64,000 nucleotides of DNA. Origin: Hyphomicrobiales bacterium. GTDB lineage: Bacteria > Pseudomonadota > Alphaproteobacteria > Rhizobiales > Rhizobiaceae. Every line of letters starts with the position of its first letter. Within the stretch, counting starts at the first letter, position 1. Shown in pieces: positions 28,603-37,348 of this stretch. Below the pieces are notes generated by a model, which searched no databases, had not been told where the DNA came from, and saw only the letters and a list, made by a program, of their open reading frames with translations. Both the position numbers and the translations under genes were made by a program. Location: NCBI GenBank assembly GCA_900470965.1, contig UCCS01000108.1, forward strand, positions 1 through 64,000, read 5' to 3'.

Positions 28603-29748
28603 TTACCGCGGCTTCTTGCCGAAGACCTTGATATATTCCGCTTCGCCGCCCTTGGCGAGCGCCTTGGCCTGCTTGACCCAGTCATCGCGCTCGATGCGGC
28701 CGCGGAAATTCAGGAAACCATCGACCCATTCGCGTTCGGCCTTCTTCCAACCCGCGATCTGCGAGAAGGTGAAAATGCCGATTTCGTTCAACGTTGCTTC
28801 GATCTTCGGACCAACGCCGGAAATCATCTTGAGATCATCGGGAGCGGCGGGCTTTTCGATGCCGGCCGGGCGATTCTTGTCGGTCAGCGACGGCTTTACA
28901 ACGGCTTCAGCAACAGGTTTCGGCGCGGGTTCGGAAGCAGCCGTACCGGACAGCGGCTGAACTTCGGCAGCCTTCGCGTTCTTGGCCGATGCCTTGGGAG
29001 ACGTTGCCGGCGTCTTCAGCGACGCGTTGGTCTCTGCATCGGTGCTCTTCGGGCGAGCGGCCTCGGAGGGCGGAACCGGCGCGCCGTCGACAGGTGCGGC
29101 AGCCGGGGCCTTCTTAACCCCAGTGCGGCTGACAGCAACATCGTCCAGCAGGGTCGTCGGGCCACCTTCGGGTGAGGACAGGTGACGGTCGATCTGCGGG
29201 CCGACCTTGACGCTCGCCCCATTTCCTGCCGCGAACGTATCGATGATTTCTTCCAGGCGCTCCGGCGTCAGATCCTCGTAGGTATCCTTGCCGATCATCA
29301 CCATCGGAGCGTTGACGCAGGCCCCGAGACATTCGACCTCTTCCCAGGAGAGCGTGCCCTCGGCGTTGCGCTCGAACGGATGCTGGTGGATCTTGCTGCG
29401 GCAGACCCCCATCAGCTTTTCCGAACCGCGCAGCATGCAGGGCGTCGTGCCGCAGACCTGCACGTGAGCGCGGGTGCCGACGGGATGAAGCTGGAATTGG
29501 GTATAGAAGGTCGCGACTTCGAGGACACGGATATAGGCCATGTCCAGCATGTCGGCGATCTTTTCGATCGCCGGACGGGTGACCCAACCATCCTGCTCCT
29601 GCGCACGCATCAACAGCGGAATAACCGCGGACTGCTGACGGCCTGCGGGATATTTCTGAATCGTCTTTTCCGCCCAGACCGCATTTTCATCGCTGAAAGC
29701 GAATGCGGCCGGCTGGAATTGATCTTCGGCTAATCGACGAACGGACAT
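28603..29748 (-). CDS. nuoE: NADH-quinone oxidoreductase subunit E with C-terminal HhH extension
   Basis: 381 residues, about twice the E. coli NuoE length. Residues 1-~185 are the 24-kDa thioredoxin-like subunit with four [2Fe-2S] Cys ('VCGTTPCMLRGSE', 'ECLGACVNAP'). Then comes ~110 residues of Ala/Pro/Lys-rich linker, followed by a ~75-residue helix-hairpin-helix-like tail ('DDLKMISGVGPKIEATLNEIG'). The same tail occurs in the 219-aa protein after nuoF. Strong SD GAGGAAGA. Confidence 0.96.
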   Translation of the reverse strand: MSVRRLAEDQFQPAAFAFSDENAVWAEKTIQKYPAGRQQSAVIPLLMRAQEQDGWVTRPAIEKIADMLDMAYIRVLEVATFYTQFQLHPVGTRAHVQVCGTTPCMLRGSEKLMGVCRSKIHQHPFERNAEGTLSWEEVECLGACVNAPMVMIGKDTYEDLTPERLEEIIDTFAAGNGASVKVGPQIDRHLSSPEGGPTTLLDDVAVSRTGVKKAPAAAPVDGAPVPPSEAARPKSTDAETNASLKTPATSPKASAKNAKAAEVQPLSGTAASEPAPKPVAEAVVKPSLTDKNRPAGIEKPAAPDDLKMISGVGPKIEATLNEIGIFTFSQIAGWKKAEREWVDGFLNFRGRIERDDWVKQAKALAKGGEAEYIKVFGKKPR

Positions 29749-29764
29749 TCTTCCTCACGCCTTG

Positions 29765-30037
29765 TCAGTTTAGCGTTCCACACCGCGAAGCAGTCAAAGA
29801 CTGCATTTCACAGGCATAGGCCGACTGGTCTTTTTGCATAAACACCACGAACTTGCCGCCATTCGGCACGGCGGCCTTGATTTGATAGCCCTTGGACAAA
29901 AGATCGCCCATGGACGATTGCTCTGCCGGCGGCTGCGCTTCCTCATGGCCCAGCGGCGTGCCGAGCTTTCCGGCATCCTGCGCAAAGGCGGAGGAAGCCG
30001 AAAGAAGAAGTGCGGCTGCGAGCGGCAGAGCCTGCAT
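29765..30037 (-). CDS. Small secreted protein between nuoD and nuoE
   Basis: 90 residues from the ATG at 30037, which overlaps the nuoD stop (TGATG), so translation is coupled. A Sec signal peptide is clear ('MQALPLAAALLLSASSAFAQ', cleavage after AFA). The mature part ends 'YACEMQSLTASRCGTLN' with two Cys that could form a disulfide. No family recognised. Its place in the operon suggests a periplasmic factor of complex I or an unrelated passenger. The upstream extension of the open frame overlaps nuoD and is ignored. Confidence 0.8.
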   Translation of the reverse strand: MQALPLAAALLLSASSAFAQDAGKLGTPLGHEEAQPPAEQSSMGDLLSKGYQIKAAVPNGGKFVVFMQKDQSAYACEMQSLTASRCGTLN

Positions 30038-31227
30038 CAGCGGTCCACCTCGCCGAACACGATGTCGAGCGAGCCGAGAACGGCCGCGACGTCGGCAAGC
30101 TGGTGGCCACGGCACATGAAGTCCATCGCCTGCAGGTGTGCATAACCCGGAGCGCGGATCTTGCAGCGGTAAGGCTTGTTGGTGCCGTCGGAGACGAGGT
30201 AGACGCCGAACTCACCCTTTGGCGCTTCGACGGCAGCATAAACTTCGCCGGCCGGAACGTGATAGCCTTCGGTATAAAGCTTGAAGTGGTGGATCAGCGC
30301 TTCCATCGACCGCTTCATCTCGCCGCGCTTCGGCGGAACGACCTTGCCGTCGATCGAGGAGAACGGTCCCGCCTTGGCATCACCGAGCAGGCGGTTCACG
30401 CACTGCTTCATGATCTTCACCGATTCGCGCATCTCGATCATGCGGATCAGGTAACGATCGTAGTTGTCGCCGTTCTTGCCGATCGGAATGTCGAACTCGA
30501 GATCCGAGTAGCATTCATAGGGCTGCGCGCGGCGCAGGTCCCAGGCAGCGCCCGAACCGCGCACCATGACGCCCGAGAAGCCCCAGGCCCAGCAATCTTC
30601 CAGCGAGACGACACCGATATCGACGTTACGCTGCTTGAAGATGCGGTTGCCGGTCAGAAGGTCGTCGATATCGTCGAGCTTGCCCGGGAATTGGTCGCAC
30701 CACTTGCCGATATCCTGCACGAGCTCTTCCGGCAGGTCCTGATGGACACCGCCCGGACGGAAGTAAGCGGCGTGCATGCGTGAGCCGCTAGCACGCTCAT
30801 AGAACACCATCAGCTTTTCGCGCTCTTCGAAGCCCCAAAGCGGCGGCGTCAGCGCACCGACGTCCATGGCCTGCGTCGTGACGTTCAGCAGGTGCGACAG
30901 AATACGACCGATTTCCGAGTAGAGCACGCGGATGAGCTGGCCGCGAATCGGGATCTCGATGCCGAGCAGCTTTTCGACCGCCATCGCATAGGCATGTTCC
31001 TGGTTCATCGGCGCCACGTAGTCGAGGCGGTCGAAGTAGGGAACGGCCTGCAGATAGGTCTTGGTCTCGATCAGCTTTTCGGTACCGCGGTGCAGCAGGC
31101 CGATATGCGGATCGACGCGCTCCACGATTTCGCCGTCAAGCTCCAGCACAAGACGCAGAACGCCGTGCGCTGCCGGATGCTGCGGCCCGAAATTGATGTT
31201 GAAGTTACGGACGTTATGTTCGGTCAT
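30037..31227 (-). CDS. nuoD: NADH-quinone oxidoreductase subunit D
   Basis: 396 residues, 49-kDa subunit lining the quinone site. 'NFGPQHPAAHGVLRLVLELDGE' and the C-terminal 'MDFMCRGHQLADVAAVLGSLDIVFGEVDR' are diagnostic. 67 bp after nuoC. Confidence 0.97.
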   Translation of the reverse strand: MTEHNVRNFNINFGPQHPAAHGVLRLVLELDGEIVERVDPHIGLLHRGTEKLIETKTYLQAVPYFDRLDYVAPMNQEHAYAMAVEKLLGIEIPIRGQLIRVLYSEIGRILSHLLNVTTQAMDVGALTPPLWGFEEREKLMVFYERASGSRMHAAYFRPGGVHQDLPEELVQDIGKWCDQFPGKLDDIDDLLTGNRIFKQRNVDIGVVSLEDCWAWGFSGVMVRGSGAAWDLRRAQPYECYSDLEFDIPIGKNGDNYDRYLIRMIEMRESVKIMKQCVNRLLGDAKAGPFSSIDGKVVPPKRGEMKRSMEALIHHFKLYTEGYHVPAGEVYAAVEAPKGEFGVYLVSDGTNKPYRCKIRAPGYAHLQAMDFMCRGHQLADVAAVLGSLDIVFGEVDR

Positions 31228-31294
31228 GGCGATGGGCTCGCTTTTTCAGGTAGTCAGTGAACAGCAGGCTTTCGGCCCGCCACACGCCTCAAAC

Positions 31295-31897
31295 TTACTG
31301 CTTCGCCTTTTCGTCGCCCGGCAGCACATATTCCGTGCCTTCCCAAGGGGACAAGAAATCGAAATTGCGGAATTCCTGCTTCAGTTCGACAGGTTCGTAA
31401 ACGACGCGCTTTGCCGCATCGTCGTAGCGAACTTCAACGAAACCGGTCGTCGGGAAGTCCTTGCGCAGCGGATGGCCTTCGAAACCGTAGTCGGTCAGGA
31501 TCCGGCGCAGGTCCGGGTGGCCGGTGAAGAGCACCCCGTACATGTCCCAGGTCTCGCGCTCGAACCAGTCGGCGCCCGGATAAACGGCGCAGGCGGACGG
31601 AACCGGCGTATCCTCGTCGGTCGCCACCTTCACGCGGATGCGCAGGTTCTGCTTCGGAGACAGAATATGATAGACGACATCGAAGCGCAGTTCGCGCTGC
31701 GGCCAGTCGACGCCGCAAATATCCGTCAGGTTGACGAAGCCGCATTTGGCGTCATCGCGCAGGAAGGTCAGCAGCGGAATAAGGTTATCGCCAGTCGTCG
31801 TCAGCGTCAGCTCGCCATATTTGAGCTGTGAGGCGGCAATCAGGTTGCCACGCGCTTCCGAAAGGTACGACGAAAGCTCAGTAAGGGCTTCGCTCAT
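31295..31897 (-). CDS. nuoC: NADH-quinone oxidoreductase subunit C
   Basis: 200 residues, 30-kDa subunit; 'WFERETWDMYGVLFTGHPDLRRILTDYGFEGHPLRKDFP' is the family signature. Separate from nuoD, unlike the E. coli fusion. Confidence 0.97.
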   Translation of the reverse strand: MSEALTELSSYLSEARGNLIAASQLKYGELTLTTTGDNLIPLLTFLRDDAKCGFVNLTDICGVDWPQRELRFDVVYHILSPKQNLRIRVKVATDEDTPVPSACAVYPGADWFERETWDMYGVLFTGHPDLRRILTDYGFEGHPLRKDFPTTGFVEVRYDDAAKRVVYEPVELKQEFRNFDFLSPWEGTEYVLPGDEKAKQ

Positions 31898-31915
31898 AAT
31901 TCTTTGTCCTTACCC

Positions 31916-32500
31916 TTAGCGTTCGATCGTGCCGGTGCGGCGGATCTTCTTCTGCAGCAGAAGCACGCCGTAAAGCAGCGCCTCCGCCGTGGGGGGACAG
32001 CCCGGCACGTAGATATCGATCGGCACGACGCGGTCGCAACCGCGCACGACCGAATAGGAATAGTGGTAGTAGCCGCCGCCATTGGCGCAGGAGCCCATGG
32101 AGATGACGTAACGCGGCTCGGGCATCTGGTCGTAGACCTTGCGGAGCGCAGGCGCCATCTTGTTGGTCAGCGTGCCGGCGACGATCATGACGTCGGACTG
32201 GCGCGGCGAGGCACGCGGGGCGAAGCCGAAACGCTCGACGTCGTAACGCGGCATGGAGAGCTGCATCATTTCGACGGCGCAGCAGGCAAGACCGAAGGTC
32301 ATCCACATCAGCGAGCCGGTACGGGCCCAGTTGATCAGCTCATCGGTCGAGGTGACGAGAAAACCCTTGTCGGCGAGCTCGTTGTTGATCTCGCCGAAGA
32401 ACGCGTCGTTGCTGCCGATCGGCTTGCCGGTGGAGGGATCGATAATCCCCTTCGGCTGCTGCGCTACGAGCGTCTGATTGCTAGCGGGGGCTACTCCCAT
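31916..32500 (-). CDS. nuoB: NADH-quinone oxidoreductase subunit B
   Basis: 194 residues, carries cluster N2 with the adjacent Cys pair in 'LACCAVEMM' plus 'GSCANGGGYY' and 'VPGCPPTAEALLYG'. The ATG at 32500 overlaps the nuoA end by 10 bp. An upstream in-frame ATG at 32521 is less likely. Confidence 0.97.
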   Translation of the reverse strand: MGVAPASNQTLVAQQPKGIIDPSTGKPIGSNDAFFGEINNELADKGFLVTSTDELINWARTGSLMWMTFGLACCAVEMMQLSMPRYDVERFGFAPRASPRQSDVMIVAGTLTNKMAPALRKVYDQMPEPRYVISMGSCANGGGYYHYSYSVVRGCDRVVPIDIYVPGCPPTAEALLYGVLLLQKKIRRTGTIER

Positions 32501-32856
32501 TCCAGGGCTCCCTTCTTCCATTCATAGATAAAGCCGATGGTCAGCACGAAAAGGAAGACCATCATGGACCAGAAGCCGAACCAGCCGATGGCGCCGAAGG
32601 AAATGGCCCACGGGAAGAGGAAAGCGACTTCAAGGTCGAAGATGATGAAGAGAATCGACACGAGATAGAAGCGGATGTCGAACTTCATGCGAGCGTCGTC
32701 GAATGCGTTGAAGCCGCATTCATAAGCCGAAAGCTTTTCCGAATCGGGCGCCTTGAAGGCAACGGCAAACGGCGCAATGAGAAGCGCCAGGCCGATAACG
32801 AGCGCGATGCCGATGAAGATAGCGATCGGAATATAGGAACTGAGCAGTTCAGTCAT
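32491..32856 (-). CDS. nuoA: NADH-quinone oxidoreductase subunit A
   Basis: 121 residues, three membrane helices; 'EKLSAYECGFNAFDDARMKFDIRFYLVSILFIIFDLEVAFLFPW' is the NuoA signature. First gene of the operon. The ATG at 32856 gives the family length; ATGs at 32859 and 32865 are alternatives after the AGGGAT element. The nuo promoter must lie in 32857-33104, but no clear -35/-10 pair was found. Confidence 0.96.
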   Translation of the reverse strand: MTELLSSYIPIAIFIGIALVIGLALLIAPFAVAFKAPDSEKLSAYECGFNAFDDARMKFDIRFYLVSILFIIFDLEVAFLFPWAISFGAIGWFGFWSMMVFLFVLTIGFIYEWKKGALEWE

Positions 32857-33104
32857 CATGTTCATCCCTGCTTGCGGGCGGCGCCTGGCGGCGCAACTGG
32901 GCAAATGCCCGGCAAGCGAACGTGCGTTGCAACAAGCCGTGGTTAGCGCAGCCGGAGCCCCGGCGCAAGACTTTTACAGAAGCTATTCGAACAGCGTGAG
33001 ACGGACATTATCAAGCAGATGCAACGATGTCGCGACAAATCCGCAAATGTCGTGGAAGGCCGCATGGCTGACCCTCGGAAACTGCATGGCTTTTCGGAGA
33101 TAAA

Positions 33105-33181
33105 TGGCGCGAGTGACGGGGCTCGAACCCGCGACCTCCGGCGTGACAGGCCGGCACTCTAACCGACTGAGCTACACCCGC
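33105..33181 (-). tRNA. tRNA-Asp(GTC), copy 1
   Basis: 77 nt including encoded CCA. Acceptor GCGGGTG pairs with CACTCGC, D-loop AGTCGGTTAGA, anticodon stem-loop CCGGC-CTGTCAC-GCCGG with anticodon GTC, T-arm GGTTCGAGC. Identical to the second copy 150 bp away. Confidence 0.97.
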
Positions 33182-33254
33182 GCATTGGACCTTTCGGACC
33201 GTGAGGATACCACGCAACCGGACAGACGGCGTCAAATTGACGCCTGCTTTGAAA

Positions 33255-33331
33255 TGGCGCGAGTGACGGGGCTCGAACCCGCGACCTCCGGCGTGACAGG
33301 CCGGCACTCTAACCGACTGAGCTACACCCGC
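33255..33331 (-). tRNA. tRNA-Asp(GTC), copy 2
   Basis: Base-for-base identical to copy 1 with CCA encoded. It is the promoter-proximal copy of the pair; a TTGACA element lies 89 bp upstream. Confidence 0.97.
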
Positions 33332-33665
33332 ATTCTTTCAAGCAATCCGGTGCCTGAGCACCTTCTCCAAACGGGCTGGCCGTTGGGATGAGCGGCTAAC
33401 TAAGGGGTTCGCCTTTTAGTGTCAAGCAGGTTTGGAGACAAAACCATGACAGTCCTGAAATTGTTTCGGAAAGCCTTCTCGATCCTCCCGGCAAATCGGC
33501 GATTCTGCTTTGCCTGCGGACCTCATATCCGTTGCGTCAGGTTTTCCACAAGCAGCCCGCACGGATGCGGTGGGGATGCCTGAAACGCCTCGGCCCGCGA
33601 CAGAGCTTCGCAACGGAAGCTCGAATCGCATGCGCTCTCTCAGAGCCTGAAGTCGGGCAGCCGCC
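33332..33665. other. Intergenic stretch between tRNA-Asp and cupin gene
   Basis: 334 bp without a supported gene. On the minus strand a TTGACA box (33425-33420) is followed 17 bp later by TAGTTA (33402-33397), placed for transcription of both tRNA genes. The -35 is perfect and the -10 poor. The rest, 33430-33660, holds no ORF or repeat I can support. Confidence 0.45.
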
Positions 33666-34067
33666 TCAGGCCTTGCCAGCATATTGCTCGTCGCTGACCT
33701 GCTCCAGCCAGTCGGCGACGCTGCCGTTCAATGCTTCCTGGATGGCGATATGGCTCATGGCGGTCTCGGGGCTTGCGCCATGCCAGTGCTTCTCGCCCGG
33801 CGGGAACCACACAACATCACCCGGGCGGATTTCCCTGATTTCCCCGCCCCATGTCTGAGCGAGGCCTCTGCCTGACGTAACGATCAGCGTCTGCCCCAGG
33901 GGGTGCGTATGCCAGGCAGTGCGCGCGCCCGGCTCGAAGGTCACGTGAGTGCCCCGCACGCGCGCCGGCTCCGGCGCCTCGACGAGCGGATCGAGACGAA
34001 CTGAGCCGGTGAAATAATCGGCCTGGCCCTTCGTGGAAGGGCGCGAGCCTGTAGCCTTGATATCCAT
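33666..34067 (-). CDS. Cupin-domain protein
   Basis: 133 residues from the ATG at 34067 (AGGAAAG upstream). A single small cupin barrel with the metal motif 'GARTAWHTHPLGQTLIVTSG' and second motif 'PGDVVWFPPGEKHWHGA'; resembles carboxymuconolactone-decarboxylase-associated cupins and quercetinase-like small cupins. Enzymatic role unknown. Divergent from the aldo/keto reductase, sharing a 149-bp upstream region. Confidence 0.85.
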   Translation of the reverse strand: MDIKATGSRPSTKGQADYFTGSVRLDPLVEAPEPARVRGTHVTFEPGARTAWHTHPLGQTLIVTSGRGLAQTWGGEIREIRPGDVVWFPPGEKHWHGASPETAMSHIAIQEALNGSVADWLEQVSDEQYAGKA

Positions 34068-34216
34068 GATCTTTCCTGTTCTTCCGTCGTCTGCGGTTGA
34101 AGCCGTCGTGGACAAGGATATTTGATCGCAGCAGGCGATCCAAGCGCCATCGGCAATTGCCGCCCTACCCGGCGCCTGCTACTGCGAGGGCCTTTCATCA
34201 CGAACGGAGGATTTCC

Positions 34217-35203
34217 ATGAAACATCATGCTTTTGGCCGCCTGCCCTTTACCGTCACCGATGTGGGCTTCGGCGCCTGGCAGATCGGCGGCTCCTGGGGC
34301 GATGTCAGCGAAGCGGACGGCCGCGCTGCCTTGAATGCCGCGCTCGACGCCGGCATGACCTTCATCGATACCGCCGACGTCTATGGCGACGGCCGTTCCG
34401 AAAAGATCATTGCCGAAGTGCTGAAGGCGCGCGGCGTTGAACGCCCGATGGTCGCGACCAAGGCCGGCCGCCGTCTGAACCCGCATGTCGCTGATGGCTA
34501 CACCAAGGCCAATCTGGAAGGCTTCATCGACCGCAGCCTGAAAAACCTGCAGGTCGACAGCCTCGATCTCGTGCAGCTCCACTGCCCGCCGACGGAAGTG
34601 CTCTATCGCCCGGAAGTCTTCGCAGGTCTGGACGAGCTGCAGAAGGCCGGCAAGATCAAGGGCTACGGCGTCAGCGTCGAGAAGGTCGAGGAAGCACTGA
34701 AAGCGATCGAATATCCCGGCGTCGTCAGCATCCAGATCATCTACAACATCTTCCGCCAGCGTCCCGATCATCTGTTCTTCAGCGAAGCCCGCCGCAAGAA
34801 CGTGGCGATCATCGCCCGCGTGCCGCTCGCCAGCGGCCTGCTCTCCGGCAAGATCACCCGCGACACGAAGTTCGCAAGCGACGACCACCGCAACTTCAAC
34901 CGAAATGGCGAAGCCTTCGATGTCGGCGAGACCTTCTCGGGCGTGCCCTTCGAGGTCGGCCTGCAGGCCGTCGAGGAAGTACGCAAACTGGTGCCGGCGG
35001 GTGCGAGCATGGCCGCCTTTGCGCTGCGCTGGATCCTGATGGCAGAGGCCGTCACGGTCGTCATCCCCGGCGCACGCAATGCCGAGCAGGCCAAGGCCAA
35101 TGCGGCCGCCGCCGATCTTGCGCCGCTCTCGGCTGACGTCATGGCGGCGACACGCGAGATTTACAAGCGACTGATCGCACCGCATGTCCATCAGCGCTGG
35201 TAG
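34217..35203 (+). CDS. Aldo/keto reductase
   Basis: 328 residues, NADPH-dependent (beta/alpha)8 barrel. Catalytic tetrad seen as Asp and Tyr in 'FIDTADVYGDGRSE', Lys in 'MVATKAGRR' and His in 'DLVQLHCPP'. C-terminal cofactor loop 'VIPGARNAEQAKAN'. GGAGG precedes the ATG at 34217, which excludes a 40-codon upstream extension. Substrate unknown. A hairpin after the stop ends the unit. Confidence 0.9.
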   Translation: MKHHAFGRLPFTVTDVGFGAWQIGGSWGDVSEADGRAALNAALDAGMTFIDTADVYGDGRSEKIIAEVLKARGVERPMVATKAGRRLNPHVADGYTKANLEGFIDRSLKNLQVDSLDLVQLHCPPTEVLYRPEVFAGLDELQKAGKIKGYGVSVEKVEEALKAIEYPGVVSIQIIYNIFRQRPDHLFFSEARRKNVAIIARVPLASGLLSGKITRDTKFASDDHRNFNRNGEAFDVGETFSGVPFEVGLQAVEEVRKLVPAGASMAAFALRWILMAEAVTVVIPGARNAEQAKANAAAADLAPLSADVMAATREIYKRLIAPHVHQRW

Positions 35204-35219
35204 GCCCTGACTGATTGCT

Positions 35220-35250
35220 CAGGCCCGGCCGGCCAAGACGGCCGGGCCTG
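35220..35250. terminator. 12-bp hairpin between convergent genes
   Basis: CAGGCCCGGCCG-GCCAAGA-CGGCCGGGCCTG, a perfect 12-bp stem in the gap between the aldo/keto reductase and the oxidoreductase. No T tract on either side, so it may act with Rho or as an mRNA 3' end. Confidence 0.55.
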
Positions 35251-35275
35251 ATCTATCCATCCGGCCCGTGCTGGA

Positions 35276-36265
35276 TCACACCGTTACGACAATCTTGCCG
35301 AACTGCTCGTTCGATTCCAGGAAGCGGTGCGCCTCGACGATCTGCTCGAAGGGGAATGTCCTTGATATGACGGGTTTGAGAGCACCGGATGCGAACCCTT
35401 CCAGAATAAACCGCTTTGCCGCGTCCAGCCGGGCCGGATCGCGGGTGATTTCGTGAACGAGATAGCCGCGCAGCGTCAGACATTTTCCGAGCACGGCAGG
35501 CAGAGGAAAGGGCGTCGGCGCCGAGCTCAGTCCGCCATATTCGATGAGAATGCCGCCCGATGACATTGCTGCCGTCAGCGGTCCGAAGATCGGGCCTGCC
35601 ACGGCGTCGAAGACGACCCGCACACCGTCCGCCCCGGCGATTTCCCTCAGCCGCATTTCAAGGTCCTCCTCCTGCGATGCAATGACATGCGCGGCACCGA
35701 CATCCTGCAATGACTGACGTTTCGCCGCGGTCCTCGTGATCGCGATCGGCGTGGCACCCACCATGTTGACGATCTGGATCGCAGCAAGCCCCACGCTGCT
35801 CGATGCCGCGGTAACGGCAATGAAATCACCCTTCTGCAGCCGAGCAATATCGATAAGAGCGCCATAGGCCGTGAGATATTGCATCCAAATCGCGGCTGCC
35901 GCCACCCAGGAGAGCGACGGCGGGTGCCTGACTACGTATTCAGCGGGAAATGCGACCAGTTCGCCATAAGCCGGTGTGCGCACCATGGAGATCGGCGGAA
36001 TGATGCTGACGCCGTCACCCGGCGCAAAGCCATCCACGCCCTCGCCTACCGCCTCGACGATGCCGGCCGCTTCGAGGCCCAGCCCAGATGGCAGAGGCGC
36101 AGTCTCGATGTAGTTGCCGGACCGGAGCAGCGCCTCGGCTCTGTTGATGCCCAGCGCCTTGACGCGGATTTGAACCTGCCCCGGCCCGGGTGCCGGTACA
36201 TTTACATCCTCGATGCGAAGAACCTCGGGACCACCCAGCTCGTGAAAGCGGATTATGCGTGCCAT
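35276..36265 (-). CDS. Quinone oxidoreductase-like zinc-free alcohol dehydrogenase (MDR)
   Basis: 329 residues. N-terminal GroES-like domain ('FHELGGPEVLRIEDVNVPAPGPGQVQIRVKALGINRAEALLRSGNY') and a Rossmann domain ('AASSSVGLAAIQIVNMVGA'). It lacks the structural-zinc Cys cluster. Probably NADPH-dependent reduction of quinones or enals. ATG at 36265 (MARIIRF) chosen, GGAG nine bases upstream. The open frame extends far upstream without family signal. Divergent from a LysR gene, the likely regulator. Confidence 0.87.
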   Translation of the reverse strand: MARIIRFHELGGPEVLRIEDVNVPAPGPGQVQIRVKALGINRAEALLRSGNYIETAPLPSGLGLEAAGIVEAVGEGVDGFAPGDGVSIIPPISMVRTPAYGELVAFPAEYVVRHPPSLSWVAAAAIWMQYLTAYGALIDIARLQKGDFIAVTAASSSVGLAAIQIVNMVGATPIAITRTAAKRQSLQDVGAAHVIASQEEDLEMRLREIAGADGVRVVFDAVAGPIFGPLTAAMSSGGILIEYGGLSSAPTPFPLPAVLGKCLTLRGYLVHEITRDPARLDAAKRFILEGFASGALKPVISRTFPFEQIVEAHRFLESNEQFGKIVVTV

Positions 36266-36368
36266 TTCCATCGACTCCAAAACAATTGAACCGAATGAGC
36301 TATGACAAGCGGACGATAGAAGATAAATTCGCCAGAAAGCAAGACAGAAGAAACTATGGGTTTGCAAT

Positions 36369-37268
36369 ATGGATCGTCTCACCAGCATGACCGTCTTCGT
36401 GAAGGCCGTGGATCTGGGCTCATTTGCGGCAGCGGCAGCAGCACTCGGCCTATCTGGCCCCATGGTCGGCAAGCACATCCGCTTTCTGGAAGAGCGATTG
36501 GGGGTCAGCCTTATCAGCCGGACGACACGCCGCCAGAGCCTGACGGATTTTGGGCGCGCCTATTATGAGCGCTGTCGGATGATCCTTGCCGAGACGGAGG
36601 CGGCGGATGCGCTCGCGATCGATCATCTTTCCGAACCATGCGGCAAGCTGCGTGTCACCATGCCCGTGCATTTTGGGCGTCATTGCGTGCTTCCGGTTCT
36701 GATCGAGCTTGCAAAGCGATATCCGAACCTCGAACTCGATCTGTCGCTCAGCGATCCCATTACCGATCTCGCCGATGACGGTTACGATCTCGCGATCCGG
36801 ACCGGCGAACTGGCAGACAGGTCAGGCATTATCGCGCGCCGCGTCGCGCGCCAGCGCATGGTGGTCTGCGCCTCAGCGAGCTATCTCGATGCGCATGGTA
36901 GACCTGAGCAGATCGAAGATATCGGCAGGCACAATGCGATCATCTACGCACGCTCTGCCCGCTTCAGCCCATGGCTCTTCCCGCATGGCGACCAGCCTCC
37001 GGTGGAAGTTCGGCCGAACAGCCGATTGCGGCTCGATGATCTCGATGCAATTGCAGATGCGGCAACGGCCGGCATGGGGCTTGCCTGGCTGCCTTACTGG
37101 CTCATCCGCGACCGCGTGCAGGCTGGAGCGCTGGAAGTGCTGCTGCCGGGTCAGCCGGAGTTTCTCTATGACTGCCATGCGCTTTGGCTGCAGACACCGC
37201 ACCTGCCGCTCAGGATCCGTCTTGCCGTCGACGCATTGGCGGCCGCACTGCCCAAATTCATGGTCTAG
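36369..37268 (+). CDS. LysR-family transcriptional regulator
   Basis: 299 residues. N-terminal winged helix ('DLGSFAAAAAALGLSGPMVGKHIRFLEERLGVSLISRTTRRQSLTDFG') and a type-2 periplasmic-binding-like effector domain from ~residue 90. Of the CrgA/DsdC-like group that often controls a divergent oxidoreductase, as here with the MDR gene 104 bp away. Effector unknown. Confidence 0.9.
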   Translation: MDRLTSMTVFVKAVDLGSFAAAAAALGLSGPMVGKHIRFLEERLGVSLISRTTRRQSLTDFGRAYYERCRMILAETEAADALAIDHLSEPCGKLRVTMPVHFGRHCVLPVLIELAKRYPNLELDLSLSDPITDLADDGYDLAIRTGELADRSGIIARRVARQRMVVCASASYLDAHGRPEQIEDIGRHNAIIYARSARFSPWLFPHGDQPPVEVRPNSRLRLDDLDAIADAATAGMGLAWLPYWLIRDRVQAGALEVLLPGQPEFLYDCHALWLQTPHLPLRIRLAVDALAAALPKFMV

Positions 37269-37301
37269 GTCCGTCGGGTCGTCAGTGTGATTGAGCCAAA
37301 G

Positions 37302-37328
37302 AAAAGGCCGGGCAAAACCCGGCCTTTC
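37302..37328. terminator. Bidirectional intrinsic terminator
   Basis: AAAGGCCGGG-CAAAA-CCCGGCCTTT, a 10-bp stem with A tract on the left and T tract on the right, between the convergent LysR gene and the phytase-like gene. Confidence 0.8.
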
Positions 37329-37348
37329 CATTTCGCGGGAATGCGAAC

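Noticed and set aside
32857..33104. Clear nuo promoter
   Set aside because: Several TTG-containing hexamers were considered, but none has a convincing -10 at 16-18 bp.
33105..33331. Near-exact 77-bp direct repeat, possible att site or mobile-element border
   Set aside because: The repeats are two complete tRNA-Asp genes. No integrase, IS element or short att duplication was found around them.
35276..36478. Longer quinone oxidoreductase start at 36478
   Set aside because: It would overlap the divergent LysR gene, and the added ~70 residues do not resemble the family.
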